64,000 bases of DNA from contig CAZJWC010000001.1 of NCBI GenBank assembly GCA_964550125.1, forward strand, positions 124,001 through 188,000, given 5' to 3'. The translations under genes were made by a program, and so were the position numbers. Below are positions 9,314 to 17,754 of the stretch, piece by piece (within the stretch, counting starts at the first letter, position 1; each line of letters begins with the position of its first letter). Source of the DNA: CAZJWC01 sp964550125. Its GTDB lineage: Bacteria; Bacillota; Clostridia; Christensenellales; Borkfalkiaceae. The notes under the pieces were generated by a model that saw only the letters and a program-made list of their open reading frames with translations, had not been told where the DNA came from and searched no databases.

Positions 9314-9670
9314 TTAGCCAATAATAGCCAAAACAGTACCAGATTCTACATTTGAACCTTTTGTTACTTGAATAGTTACGATACCATCACAGGGAGCAGT
9401 AATATCATTGTCCATTTTCATTGCTTCAAGAACTAGTATAGGTTGTTCCTTCTTAACAGCAGTTCCGTTTGCAACCTTAATTTCTTTAATTAGTCCAGGG
9501 AAAGGTGCTTCAACCTTTGTTCCCTTTACATTTGTTTGTGCTTTGGGGGCTACTGAAACAGACTTTTCAGTTTGTTTAATTTCAGTAACAACTGATGTTC
9601 CATCCTCACCAATTTCCTCAACACCAACTTCATAACTTTTATTTTCAATAGTAACTCTAAATTTACGCAT
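9314..9670 (-). CDS. Biotin carboxyl carrier protein of the decarboxylase
   Basis: Small carrier whose biotin shuttles the carboxyl group from the carboxyltransferase to the membrane beta subunit. Residues about 48-118 form the biotinyl/lipoyl barrel, with the biotinylation motif EAMKM (K85) and the family's PFPGLI at about 56-61. Residues 1-47 form a short N-terminal segment and a Thr/Val/Lys/Ala linker, as in the C-terminal part of OadA or in MmdC-type carriers. The gene is 19 bases after the OadG-like gene. Confidence 0.94.
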   Translation of the reverse strand: MRKFRVTIENKSYEVGVEEIGEDGTSVVTEIKQTEKSVSVAPKAQTNVKGTKVEAPFPGLIKEIKVANGTAVKKEQPILVLEAMKMDNDITAPCDGIVTIQVTKGSNVESGTVLAIIG

Positions 9671-9689
9671 AACAATCTCCTATTTATAA

Positions 9690-10004
9690 TTAACGTTTAA
9701 TTCTTTTAACTTTAAATTCACAAGGTTCTGCTTGAGGCTTTGCCATATAAGCTGAAACAGCACTTATGATTGCAACTTTGATATCTTCTGGAATACTGTC
9801 ATCATTTTTTACTTCATTTGAAGTTTCAACAGTAACCTTTTCTTTTTGTTTTCTATTTTGTAATTTTCTTATACCGTATCCAAAAAGAGCAAGCACTCCA
9901 ACAAGCAAAGCTATTCCTAAAAATACGATTATAAGACCAACCACTGCGTATATTAGTGAATCTAAAAAACTAATATCCGAACTCAATAAAGTTAAGTTTG
10001 CCAT
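9690..10004 (-). CDS. OadG-like small membrane subunit
   Basis: A 104-residue protein with one transmembrane helix (about 15-43) followed by basic residues and an acidic linker, the layout of the gamma subunits of Na+-pumping decarboxylases that hold the complex together. The C-terminal part (PEDIKVAIISAVSAYMA, about 74-90) is the helix found in the delta/gamma chains of methylmalonyl-CoA and glutaconyl-CoA decarboxylases. It sits between the carboxyltransferase paralogue and the biotin carrier, which supports the assignment. The OadG family is poorly conserved, so the call leans on size, topology and neighbours. Confidence 0.82.
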   Translation of the reverse strand: MANLTLLSSDISFLDSLIYAVVGLIIVFLGIALLVGVLALFGYGIRKLQNRKQKEKVTVETSNEVKNDDSIPEDIKVAIISAVSAYMAKPQAEPCEFKVKRIKR

Positions 10005-10007
10005 ATA

Positions 10008-11381
10008 CTACCTCATTAACATTTGAAGTGATGCTATGATATATTGTCTAATAAATTGAGGTTCAATTATATCATCAATATATCCGTCTTTTGCCGTGTT
10101 GATAGGGTCGCTATTTTCATCTGCATATTTTTGAGCAAGTTTATCAGCATCAGCCTTTGTACTGCCAAGTTCAATCATTGCACCCTTTTGTGAATCGAAT
10201 AGAGAAATTTCACTATTTGATAGAGCAATAGCATAGTCAAAACCGATACTCTTTGAAGCAAATAAAGTATAACCTAAACCGATAGCCTTATTTGTAACAA
10301 TCGAAATTTTCGCATTTTCAATAGCGTCAAAATTAGCCAAATAACTTGAAATATCATTTAAAACATTACTGTTATTTGTGTCAAGGTCAGTTTTAATGCC
10401 TGCCGTATTTGTAAACACAATGTAAGGCAGTTCATAATAGGCAACAAAGTCAGCAAATTTATTTAACTTTGACATATTTACACTATCAAGTTCAACTGCC
10501 TCTTTTCCGTCAAAAATAACACCTGCACAAGCAATACCACCTATACGACCTAAAACAGTTTTAACTTCAGGTGAGGAAATGCCTACCTCAACAGCACTCT
10601 TATCGTCAAATACCTTTTCTAAAATATCTTTTGCATTAACATTTTTGTTTAACGCAGGTATAGGATTGTTTAAATTATCTTCGTCAATAATTCTATCATC
10701 TAGTAAATTTAAGATTGATAAAATCTTACCTTTTATTTCATCAAAAGATTTTACGTTAAAAGAAATTAAGTTTGCATTTGATAATCCTTTTACACCACCA
10801 ACTTGATCTTTTGACAAATTTTTATTACTCTTCGCAGACATAACTAAAGGACTATTTACACAAAGTGAACTCTTTTTATCAATAGTGAAAGTAAAATCAC
10901 AAATTGATGAAAGAATAGCAACTTGCCCAAAAACATCTCCGTTTATAATACAGAATTGAGGACAAATACCTTTAACTTTGTTTGCTGTATAAATAAGGTT
11001 TGCCAAGCCTTCTAAAACGGTAACGCCTTGACCAACTTGAACACCTTGTGTATTTAAGATATAAACTAAAGGCGTGCAATTTTTTTCAGCATTATTTATA
11101 CATTTTACAATCTTATCGCAGTTAGCTTTAGATACCCCACCACCACAAATTGCAAAATTTTGAGCAACCAAATAAATAGGCTGTCCATCTATTGTAGCAA
11201 AGCCTGTTACAACGCCTTCACCCTCTATATCTTCTTCAAAAAAATCACTCTTTGAAAAACTAAAAGATGAAAGTTCAACAAAACTCTTTTCGTCAATCAA
11301 TTTAGCAATGCAATCTCTCACTTCTTTGCCCGCATTAAGCAAAGCATTACGGCGAGACTTTAACAAATTTATTCTATCCAT
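10008..11381 (-). CDS. Divergent acyl-CoA carboxyltransferase (MmdA/PccB-like)
   Basis: First gene of the decarboxylase operon, with a strong AGGAGG site. The order of elements is that of the biotin-dependent acyl-CoA carboxyltransferases: an N-terminal crotonase-like half with YGG-like CGGGVSKANCDKIVK, and a C-terminal half ending in GYIDDIIEP..R. It is short (457 against about 510) and key motifs are altered: the usual SGGAR is TQGVQ, the GPCAGGA oxyanion segment is GDVFGQVA, and the C-terminal GG is GLG. Either the acyl substrate differs or the enzyme has lost classical activity and plays a structural role. With OadA in the same operon the complex would have two carboxyltransferase-type subunits. 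Confidence 0.78.
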   Translation of the reverse strand: MDRINLLKSRRNALLNAGKEVRDCIAKLIDEKSFVELSSFSFSKSDFFEEDIEGEGVVTGFATIDGQPIYLVAQNFAICGGGVSKANCDKIVKCINNAEKNCTPLVYILNTQGVQVGQGVTVLEGLANLIYTANKVKGICPQFCIINGDVFGQVAILSSICDFTFTIDKKSSLCVNSPLVMSAKSNKNLSKDQVGGVKGLSNANLISFNVKSFDEIKGKILSILNLLDDRIIDEDNLNNPIPALNKNVNAKDILEKVFDDKSAVEVGISSPEVKTVLGRIGGIACAGVIFDGKEAVELDSVNMSKLNKFADFVAYYELPYIVFTNTAGIKTDLDTNNSNVLNDISSYLANFDAIENAKISIVTNKAIGLGYTLFASKSIGFDYAIALSNSEISLFDSQKGAMIELGSTKADADKLAQKYADENSDPINTAKDGYIDDIIEPQFIRQYIIASLQMLMR

Positions 11382-11426
11382 ATAGTCCTCCTAATTGAAT
11401 AAACGTTTAATTTTACATACAAATTT

Positions 11427-11455
11427 ATTATACACTCTTTCATAAAAAAAGGCAA
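11427..11455 (-). promoter_or_regulatory. Promoter of the decarboxylase-to-ispH operon
   Basis: Minus strand: -35 TTGCCT (11450-11455), 17-base spacer, -10 TATAAT (11427-11432), then a leader of about 40 bases carrying the palindrome TAAACGTTTA (11400-11409) and AGGAGG before the carboxyltransferase gene. No other strong promoter was seen in the ten-gene run down to 1311. Confidence 0.75.
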
Positions 11456-11469
11456 TAATATAACACTCT

Positions 11470-11504
11470 AAAAAAATTAAAATTTCCTTTTAATCAAAGG
11501 AAAT
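11470..11504 (-). terminator. Terminator of the VTT-domain gene
   Basis: Minus strand: 9-bp perfect stem ATTTCCTTT / AAAGGAAAT (11482-11504) with loop GATTA, followed by TTTAATTTTTTT. It overlaps the stop codon of the upstream gene. Confidence 0.75.
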
Positions 11505-12427
11505 CACTTTTCTCTTTTTTTGAATTTATTTTTGAAATAGTTTTCTATTCTTTCACCGTTTTTATATATAAACACGAAAGCAATAACCACAATTAAAGCA
11601 AGCACAACCCAAATAGTTATTCCCCACCAAGTATTAAAAGGAATTATTGCTCCTTCTATCGAATAGCAGGTTAATGATATTGCAAGCAGTCTAGCGATAA
11701 AAATCATAACTGCAAAATAACAAAAACTCATTGTTGACAGTCCAGCAACAAAACAAAGAATATCATCAGGAAACATAGGCAATAAAAACATTGCAGATAA
11801 AATAATTTTATCCTTTCCTTTTACTTTTTCTAGCCACTTGTCAAGTTCATTTTTCCCAACTAACCATGATGCAAATTTATACCCTAAAAATCTTCCCATT
11901 AAAAAAGCTAAAAGGGAACCTGTAAAGATACCGATTAGGCTATAAATGGTGCACTTTAGTGGCCCAAACATAGCAAGTCCAGCAAGTGTTGTTATGATTG
12001 AAGGGATAGGCAATACAACTACTTGTGCAAACTGCAATATAATATATAAGAAAACTGCCCATTTCCCTGCCGAAGAAACATATTCTCGCAAAGACTGAAC
12101 GGAGTCAACCTTTTTATAAAGACCAGTAAACATATAAATATAAAAGCCAATAACACAAAAAAGATATAAAATCAAACAAGTGAAAAGCAGTTTGTACGCT
12201 AATTCTTTCTTAATAAAATAGAATAATATTGCAAAAAAACTTACTAAAGATAATAGAGAAAAAATAGTTGTTATCAATACGACCTTATGCTCAAAAAGGA
12301 ATCCACTTGTATAAAATTTTAAACATTTATAAGTAAAAAATAAAGAAAGCACATATGATGCTATAATAAATAACACCAAAAATACCTTCTTTAAAATATC
12401 TACTTTTTTATTTGTTACGTTTATCAT
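11504..12427 (-). CDS. TVP38/TMEM64-family (VTT domain) membrane protein
   Basis: Integral membrane protein of 307 residues with about seven hydrophobic segments. The SNARE-associated/VTT (DedA-like) core is visible from about residue 130 on: LPIPSIITTLAGLAMFG, then GSLLAFLMGRFLGYKF and LPMFPDDILCFVAGL, the last being characteristic. The VTT superfamily is linked to lipid scrambling or flipping, but the substrate of this member is unknown. The ATG at 12427 has no clear ribosome site and lies only six bases after a TATAAT, so the true start may be a later TTG/GTG with GAAGG upstream, or the message may be leaderless. Confidence 0.85.
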   Translation of the reverse strand: MINVTNKKVDILKKVFLVLFIIASYVLSLFFTYKCLKFYTSGFLFEHKVVLITTIFSLLSLVSFFAILFYFIKKELAYKLLFTCLILYLFCVIGFYIYMFTGLYKKVDSVQSLREYVSSAGKWAVFLYIILQFAQVVVLPIPSIITTLAGLAMFGPLKCTIYSLIGIFTGSLLAFLMGRFLGYKFASWLVGKNELDKWLEKVKGKDKIILSAMFLLPMFPDDILCFVAGLSTMSFCYFAVMIFIARLLAISLTCYSIEGAIIPFNTWWGITIWVVLALIVVIAFVFIYKNGERIENYFKNKFKKREK

Positions 12428-12467
12428 ATAACTATTATATTTATTTTTATAAAAATTATATGCAATT

Positions 12468-12908
12468 TTATAGTTTTGCCTCCCTTATCGCTGATGTTGC
12501 AAGCAAATCACATCTATTATTCAATTCATTGTCAGCATGTCCTTTAACCCAGATAAATGTAAGGGAGTGAATTTTACTCAAACGCAACAATTCTTCCCAT
12601 AAATCCTTATTTGCAACAGGTTTTTTTTGTGAAGTTTTCCAGCCGTTCTTACGCCAATTATCAATCCATTTTTTGTTAAACGCATCAACCGAATATGCAC
12701 TATCGCTATAAATATTCACTTTGCAACTCTCTTTTAATAATTTTAATCCTTGAATTATTGCCATAAGTTCCATACGATTATTTGTGGCATCAAATTCACA
12801 ACCAGAAATTTCTTTCATTTTATTTTTGTATATAAGTATCGCTCCGTATCCACCAATTCCTGGGTTGCCTGAACAAGCACCATCAGTATATAAAGTTACT
12901 TCTTTCAA
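12468..12908 (-). CDS. rnhA: Ribonuclease HI
   Basis: Cleaves the RNA strand of RNA:DNA hybrids. All four catalytic acidic residues are visible: YTDGACSGNP (Asp near residue 8), NNRMELMA (Glu), YSDSAYSVD (Asp) and NNRCDLLA (Asp), plus the GHADN loop. Length 146 is typical for the bacterial single-domain enzyme. The start is a TTG codon with GGAG seven bases upstream; no ATG is available. It is divergent from the tRNA-Trp gene, about 88 bases away. Confidence 0.96.
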   Translation of the reverse strand: MKEVTLYTDGACSGNPGIGGYGAILIYKNKMKEISGCEFDATNNRMELMAIIQGLKLLKESCKVNIYSDSAYSVDAFNKKWIDNWRKNGWKTSQKKPVANKDLWEELLRLSKIHSLTFIWVKGHADNELNNRCDLLATSAIREAKL

Positions 12909-12955
12909 AATTTTTCTCCATTTTATTTTTTTTGTGAAATTAACACATAAATTGA

Positions 12956-12984
12956 TTGACTAGAAAAAATAATTATTATATAAT
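12956..12984 (+). promoter_or_regulatory. Promoter of tRNA-Trp
   Basis: TTGACT (12956-12961), 17-base spacer, perfect TATAAT (12979-12984), ending 12 bases before the tRNA. This is one of the best promoters in the window. Confidence 0.88.
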
Positions 12985-12996
12985 TAGTTAGTCGTT

Positions 12997-13071
12997 AGGG
13001 GAGTGGCTCAACGGTAGAGTAGCGGTCTCCAAAACCGTAGGTTGCGTGTTCGAATCGCGTCTCCCCTGCCA
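12997..13071 (+). tRNA. tRNA-Trp (anticodon CCA)
   Basis: A 75-base cloverleaf: acceptor AGGGGAG pairs with CTCCCCT (13061-13067), D-stem GCTC/GAGT, anticodon stem GCGGT/ACCGT with loop CTCCAAA (anticodon CCA at 13029-13031), T-arm with TTCGAAT loop, discriminator G and an encoded CCA end. It is a single gene on the plus strand between minus-strand genes, with its own promoter and terminator. Confidence 0.97.
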
Positions 13072-13072
13072 T

Positions 13073-13107
13073 AAAGACTTATGAGTTTTTCATAGGTCTT
13101 TATTTTT
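13073..13107 (+). terminator. Terminator of tRNA-Trp
   Basis: 12-bp stem AAAGACTTATGA / TCATAGGTCTTT (13073-13084 with 13090-13101, one G:U pair), five-base loop, then ATTTTTA. Confidence 0.85.
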
Positions 13108-13156
13108 ATATATTATACTGTGTTTTAATCCATATTGCAACAAATTTAAAAAAGGC

Positions 13157-13954
13157 TTATCGTTGATAAATCTTTTCGTTTTTATATCTATTTAAAAAAT
13201 TTGCTAGATTTTTATGAAAAATATTTTCAATGCTGTTCAAATTATAACCATATTCTAGCAGGGCATTTTTTAGTAAAATCAAACTACTATAATTTTTTAT
13301 TTCTCTTGGCAAATTTAAAGTACCATAAAAATCAGTACCTAAACAAATATTCTTTTCTCCAAACTTCGTAACAAAATAATCGATATGTTTTACAACCTCT
13401 TTTAATTCCTTCCCACCAAGAAAGGAAGATACCAATGTCAAACCAACTAGACCATTACGGCTTATAATCTCTTTAATTTGAGTATCATCTATATTTCGTT
13501 GATGTTTAAATACACCATTGAAACAAGTATGCGAATTGATGATCTTATCGGTCAATTTAATAACTTCAAAAAAACTTTTTTTGTTTAAATGTGCCGTATC
13601 TATATAAATACCCTCACCTGTTAAAAACTTAACCAACTCTTTTCCCTTTTTAGTTAAGCCAGTCTTTGAATAGCACCCTCCTGCGAGTGAGTTTTCAAAA
13701 TTCCAGGTGAGTGAACAATAGAGAGGTTTTTGCTTGAGGACCAAATCAAAATCATCAATAAAGTCAACATTTTCAAAACCTAAAAAATAATTATTAGGTT
13801 TATTTTTATTAAATTCATTTGCAATCTCTAAAGGATTATTTTTCCCATCATAATAAACTGCAAATACGCATTTTTCTAAAATTTTTTTGTAATTTAGTAT
13901 ATTGTCTTTTTTATCATCAGTTAAAAAATCATTGTGAAAATCAGCAACCAACAT
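13157..13954 (-). CDS. Membrane-dipeptidase-like protein (peptidase family M19)
   Basis: Zinc dipeptidase fold (renal dipeptidase family, amidohydrolase-like TIM barrel). Metal motifs: DFHNDFL (HxD, residues about 5-11), IDTAHLN, NSHTC in the middle, and LGTDFYG near residue 206. It is 265 residues long, shorter than the usual 310-400, with loops trimmed rather than motifs lost. No signal peptide is visible, so it is probably cytosolic. It starts 22 bases after the stop of the 538-residue protein but lacks a clear ribosome site; it may be the last gene of that operon. Confidence 0.85.
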   Translation of the reverse strand: MLVADFHNDFLTDDKKDNILNYKKILEKCVFAVYYDGKNNPLEIANEFNKNKPNNYFLGFENVDFIDDFDLVLKQKPLYCSLTWNFENSLAGGCYSKTGLTKKGKELVKFLTGEGIYIDTAHLNKKSFFEVIKLTDKIINSHTCFNGVFKHQRNIDDTQIKEIISRNGLVGLTLVSSFLGGKELKEVVKHIDYFVTKFGEKNICLGTDFYGTLNLPREIKNYSSLILLKNALLEYGYNLNSIENIFHKNLANFLNRYKNEKIYQR

Positions 13955-13975
13955 ACTAAATAATAATCAAAATAA

Positions 13976-15592
13976 CTATATTTTGTTAATATTTATAAAC
14001 TCAAGAACACTAGCTAACCCTTGTTTTACCTCTTTTGTTATTTCTTCAAAATTAACCAAACAAAAGCGAGATAGTATTTTACATAGCATATCTAACTCTT
14101 TATAATCCAACCCCTTGAGAAGTTTGATAACGGATTGAGTTTTCTCATCATCAAGTTCAACCTCAACTATTAAATCGTTTAAATATTTTGGGTTATCGTC
14201 ATAAAGTCTTACGATTGAAGTAAACTGATAACTATATCTTTTTTGATATTCCTTTAAAAGATTTTTATACGAATTGATAATCTTCAAATATGTCATGTAA
14301 AATAGATATGATATGCTACTTTCTTCTATTTTATTGCCATTGATAAACCTTTTAACATGTAAAGAAAAATCCTGTTTGACCTTTGAATTGGGTAATTTTA
14401 CATCAAGTTCCCAACCACAATTTTCAGCAAATAAGAGATAGTTCTCAACTGAAAACAACCTCTTTTCTTTTTCAATTATCTCTTGCAACTCTTTTAATTC
14501 ATCAAGCAAATCGCCAACCTCAATGTAAAAGGAAAGGTTATAACTTTCAATAAGCAATTTGGCACCTTGAAACTCAATTAAATTTCCCGTGGTTTTGTAT
14601 CTGTTTAATAATTCAATCCCTTGTTTTTTAACTAATTCATAAACATTTTCATTTTCCGTTTGAAAATCAAAACACATTGCAAGGGTTGAATAAGTATCAA
14701 GTCCTAAATTTATAGGTCGTAAAAAATTCATTTTGCACAAGTATTTCAATCCGTTTTGCAAATCTAGAATTTTATGCAAATATTTCAAGCCCTCACTTTT
14801 GTACTTATATCTACCAAAGATAGCAACCTCATTTTTTAAGAAAAGTTTTTCATAAGGACTGATTTTAATATCCTCAATCAAGGCGTATGCTTGATTTAAA
14901 TCGGGTGGTATAATATTTTCTTTATCTTGTAAAAACACTTGACTACCCACAACGAAAAGTGAAAAGCATATATCAAACCCTTCGGGAGAGGCTTTTGCTA
15001 CTCTTTTAATATATTCAAAACCAAGTTCTAAATTTCTTTTTATCAGTTTATTAGAATCACATAATCCTAAATAACATTTACCTAAAAATAAAAAAGTTTC
15101 TGGCGAACACTTTTCACTCTTACTTTCTTTTAACATCTTATCAATTAAAAATTTTAATTGCTTATTTGAAAATAGTTTTATCCCTTTTGTAAATAGATAA
15201 GCGTATAAAGATTTGCCAGCACATTGTAAATCCTCTAAAAAAGAAAAAACTTCCTCCGTTTGATTTTTAAAAAGTTTATACTGTGCAAGAAATAGATTAA
15301 CCATTTCCTCCTTGCATATCAAAGAATTATAGTCTTTCTGTACGCAATAAGAAAGCAGTGAAAAGAGTTTTAAATATTCTTCCTTGCTCAACTGAACAGT
15401 TGTACTTTTAAATAGCAAAAACTTTGCTAAAAAATAGTGACATTGAGTATCTTTTAGTTGAACACCTGCAAGATAATACTTTAACATATTTTCCTCAAGG
15501 AGTGCTTTTTCATTAACTCGAATACAATCTTTAATTTTTTGCTTTATCTCCGTGAGTTCAAACATCTCGCTAGGTATCTTTTTTTTAGTCAT
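13976..15592 (-). CDS. Large helical-repeat protein, downstream tandem paralogue
   Basis: Not recognised by family name. The 538-residue protein is almost wholly alpha-helical, soluble, without signal peptide or membrane segments, and with Sel1/TPR-like alternation (KYYLAGVQLKDTQCHYFLAKFLL; LGKCYLGLCDSNK). It is clearly paralogous to the 550-residue protein encoded just upstream: both share the N-terminal YYxxGVxLxD element, the central LSP-type loop followed by a FGxYxY motif, then KMNxLxPIN (about residue 290) and the KGA/QGAKLL helix. The two reading frames overlap by 8 bases. A scaffold or protein-interaction role is an inference from the repeat architecture only. Confidence 0.7.
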   Translation of the reverse strand: MTKKKIPSEMFELTEIKQKIKDCIRVNEKALLEENMLKYYLAGVQLKDTQCHYFLAKFLLFKSTTVQLSKEEYLKLFSLLSYCVQKDYNSLICKEEMVNLFLAQYKLFKNQTEEVFSFLEDLQCAGKSLYAYLFTKGIKLFSNKQLKFLIDKMLKESKSEKCSPETFLFLGKCYLGLCDSNKLIKRNLELGFEYIKRVAKASPEGFDICFSLFVVGSQVFLQDKENIIPPDLNQAYALIEDIKISPYEKLFLKNEVAIFGRYKYKSEGLKYLHKILDLQNGLKYLCKMNFLRPINLGLDTYSTLAMCFDFQTENENVYELVKKQGIELLNRYKTTGNLIEFQGAKLLIESYNLSFYIEVGDLLDELKELQEIIEKEKRLFSVENYLLFAENCGWELDVKLPNSKVKQDFSLHVKRFINGNKIEESSISYLFYMTYLKIINSYKNLLKEYQKRYSYQFTSIVRLYDDNPKYLNDLIVEVELDDEKTQSVIKLLKGLDYKELDMLCKILSRFCLVNFEEITKEVKQGLASVLEFININKI

Positions 15593-17237
15593 CTTTTTCC
15601 ACCCTATCTCTAACCATTTTAAAACTAAAAGATTTTATGATTTCATCTAAATCAAGGGACACTTCTTCCCATAAATAAATGCTTATCATATATAGCAATA
15701 CTCTCAAATTTAACAACTCATTTGAGTTAAAATTATATGCTACTACATCTAAAAATTCTTTATATTCTTCTTCTAAATCGCCTTCTTTAGAAAGTTTTAA
15801 AAGTTCATTTATATAAGTGGCAACAACCTTATCGTTAACTTTTGAAAACTTTTTTACAAGTGAGAATAGAAACTTGTTTGAAGATGAATTATTATCTTCA
15901 AAATTTTCGTTTGAGATTAACAACATATTATAAAATAAATATAAAATAAGGTTATCAACCCCTTTAAATCTATTACTTTTTTTAAAATACTTAACTAAAG
16001 TATTTCTAAAATCTTTATATCTCTTTTCTATTTTATTTTCAACATCAATATTGAGTAAACGGCTGTTATCGTTCAAATCCCAAAATTCTTGCTGTGCAAT
16101 CATCTCGCACTCATCGAAATTGTATAAGTCAAGATTTTCCTTTTTTGTTAGTTCAAAAATATTTAAAAGTTCTTCAAGCATTTCCTGAGATTTTGCATGA
16201 ACAAAATCTCTCCTAACATTACTATCAGCAAGCAACATTGCTCCTTTTAAGCAACAATAAGATTGAGTTTTTTCGTAGTTTTCTTTTAGTATACAAGCCT
16301 CTTGATAAACTAAGTCAAAAATATTTTTTTTATCGACTGAAGTGGTTTCCAAATCAATGTAATAAGACAATACGTGATTAGCATTTATAGGAAAAAGCAT
16401 ATTCATCTTTGCAATACACTCTGCTCCCTTTTCAAGTGAAATTATCTCGTGCAACTCTTTTACATCGTAATAAGAATACTTACCGAAATTGCAAATAAGA
16501 TTTTTTTGCCACAACTTACTCATAGGGCTTAAATCCAAACTGTCAATTAGGTCAAACGCTTTTTGAATATTTCCGTAAAGAAGTTTTGAAGATACACCAA
16601 ACTTGTCATTTCCACCTTTAACGTAAATTTCAAGCAATAAATCAAATGCGTCCCTGTCGCCACCTCTTGCACTTTCATCTAAAAGTTTAAGTGCTTTTTT
16701 TATGTCCTTTTCAGTAGTAAAAGCATTAAATTCTCCTAACAAACATCTAGCATAAACTGTTTTTATAGGTAGACTGGTTTCCATTTGCTTCTCTACTGCT
16801 TTTATAATATTCTTTTTTATTGATTCAAAGGAGTCATCATCAAGTTTTGCCAAAGCAACTAAAAACTCAATATACACCTCAACATATCCATTAGAATATA
16901 CTTCTTCAATAAAACTATATGCCTTTTTTATTTTTTGCTTAAAAATAAAAGGACTTTGCAAAATTAAACTGACAAGTTCAACCTTCGCATCGTCCTCATT
17001 GTATTTGTTTTTTATACAATTTTCATACAATTTAGACGCTTCAACCAAAAATTCCTCTTTTCCTTCTCCAGAAATATAATAACTTCTTGCAAGCAGAAAA
17101 GCACACTCGTTATCTCCTAATTCTACTCCCTCTTTATAGTACTCCCACATACAAGGCGAAATTAGTTTGATAGTGTCATTTTGACATCTCTCTATCTCTG
17201 CGTGAATTTCATCTAAACTATATTTAGTTTCCATCAA
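15585..17237 (-). CDS. Large helical-repeat protein, upstream tandem paralogue
   Basis: A 550-residue helical protein, paralogous along its length to the 538-residue protein that follows. The best matching blocks are near residues 25-60 (EYYKEGVELGDNECAFLLA), 180-200 (ALKLLDESARGGDRDAF, which reads like a Sel1 repeat) and 225-300 (SKLWQKN, FGKYSYYD, KMNMLFPIN). No enzyme motif, signal peptide or membrane segment is visible. It begins one base after the stop of the 166-residue gene, so the four genes 13976-18357 look like one translationally coupled unit. Function unknown. Confidence 0.7.
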   Translation of the reverse strand: MMETKYSLDEIHAEIERCQNDTIKLISPCMWEYYKEGVELGDNECAFLLARSYYISGEGKEEFLVEASKLYENCIKNKYNEDDAKVELVSLILQSPFIFKQKIKKAYSFIEEVYSNGYVEVYIEFLVALAKLDDDSFESIKKNIIKAVEKQMETSLPIKTVYARCLLGEFNAFTTEKDIKKALKLLDESARGGDRDAFDLLLEIYVKGGNDKFGVSSKLLYGNIQKAFDLIDSLDLSPMSKLWQKNLICNFGKYSYYDVKELHEIISLEKGAECIAKMNMLFPINANHVLSYYIDLETTSVDKKNIFDLVYQEACILKENYEKTQSYCCLKGAMLLADSNVRRDFVHAKSQEMLEELLNIFELTKKENLDLYNFDECEMIAQQEFWDLNDNSRLLNIDVENKIEKRYKDFRNTLVKYFKKSNRFKGVDNLILYLFYNMLLISNENFEDNNSSSNKFLFSLVKKFSKVNDKVVATYINELLKLSKEGDLEEEYKEFLDVVAYNFNSNELLNLRVLLYMISIYLWEEVSLDLDEIIKSFSFKMVRDRVEKDD

Positions 17238-17238
17238 G

Positions 17239-17739
17239 TTATCCCTCTTTGATATCGTTTTTTACATAAGAATAAATCTTTTTAAATCTTTTCATATCCT
17301 CTTTAAAGAGACTATTATCAAATGAACCTTGCTTACTGGTAAGAATACCTTCCATAAACTCCTCACAGGGTTCTAAAACATCAAGTCTTCTCCTTACCTC
17401 GTCTTCACTTCCTATTTCAATTTCAATAAGATACACATTGTTTTTGTCATTTAGCAATGCAAAACCACTAAAATCCCTATTAACATCTATCCATCTATCA
17501 GCGTAAAGCATTTTAAAGGCATCATCTTTCAAAACCTCAATATCAAGTTCTTCGCTTTTAATACTACAAGTTATAAATTTATCATTATTTAAACTAACTG
17601 CGAAAGTTGCAATTTCTTCCCCTGCATAATTTTTTATAAGACAGAAAGAATTATCTACATCGAAGGACATTGACACAGGAGGTTTATCCTTTTGATATAC
17701 ACGCACTAAAAGTTTAAATACTTCTTCATTATCAATCAT
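17239..17739 (-). CDS. Hypothetical 166-residue protein
   Basis: Not recognised. A soluble, acidic protein: the first ~110 residues are predicted beta-rich (alternating VSMSFDVDNSFCLIKN; NVYLIEIEIGSEDE) and the last ~50 are helical and charged (FKEDMKRFKKIYSYVKND). No signal peptide or membrane segment. It lies 15 bases after the DUF1963 gene and one base before the first helical paralogue, so it is probably part of the same functional set. The ordered beta-then-helix layout resembles small immunity-type proteins, but no specific family signature could be seen. Confidence 0.6.
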   Translation of the reverse strand: MIDNEEVFKLLVRVYQKDKPPVSMSFDVDNSFCLIKNYAGEEIATFAVSLNNDKFITCSIKSEELDIEVLKDDAFKMLYADRWIDVNRDFSGFALLNDKNNVYLIEIEIGSEDEVRRRLDVLEPCEEFMEGILTSKQGSFDNSLFKEDMKRFKKIYSYVKNDIKEG

Positions 17740-17754
17740 TATTTAAATTCACCG

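Noticed and set aside
9303..9314. Upstream ATG of oadB
   Set aside because: These bases form the GGAGGT ribosome site for the ATG at 9302, so the upstream codon is unlikely to be used.
11400..11409. TAAACGTTTA palindrome in the decarboxylase operon leader, considered as a catabolite-control site
   Set aside because: Too short and missing flanking positions of a cre site; kept only as a remark in the promoter entry.
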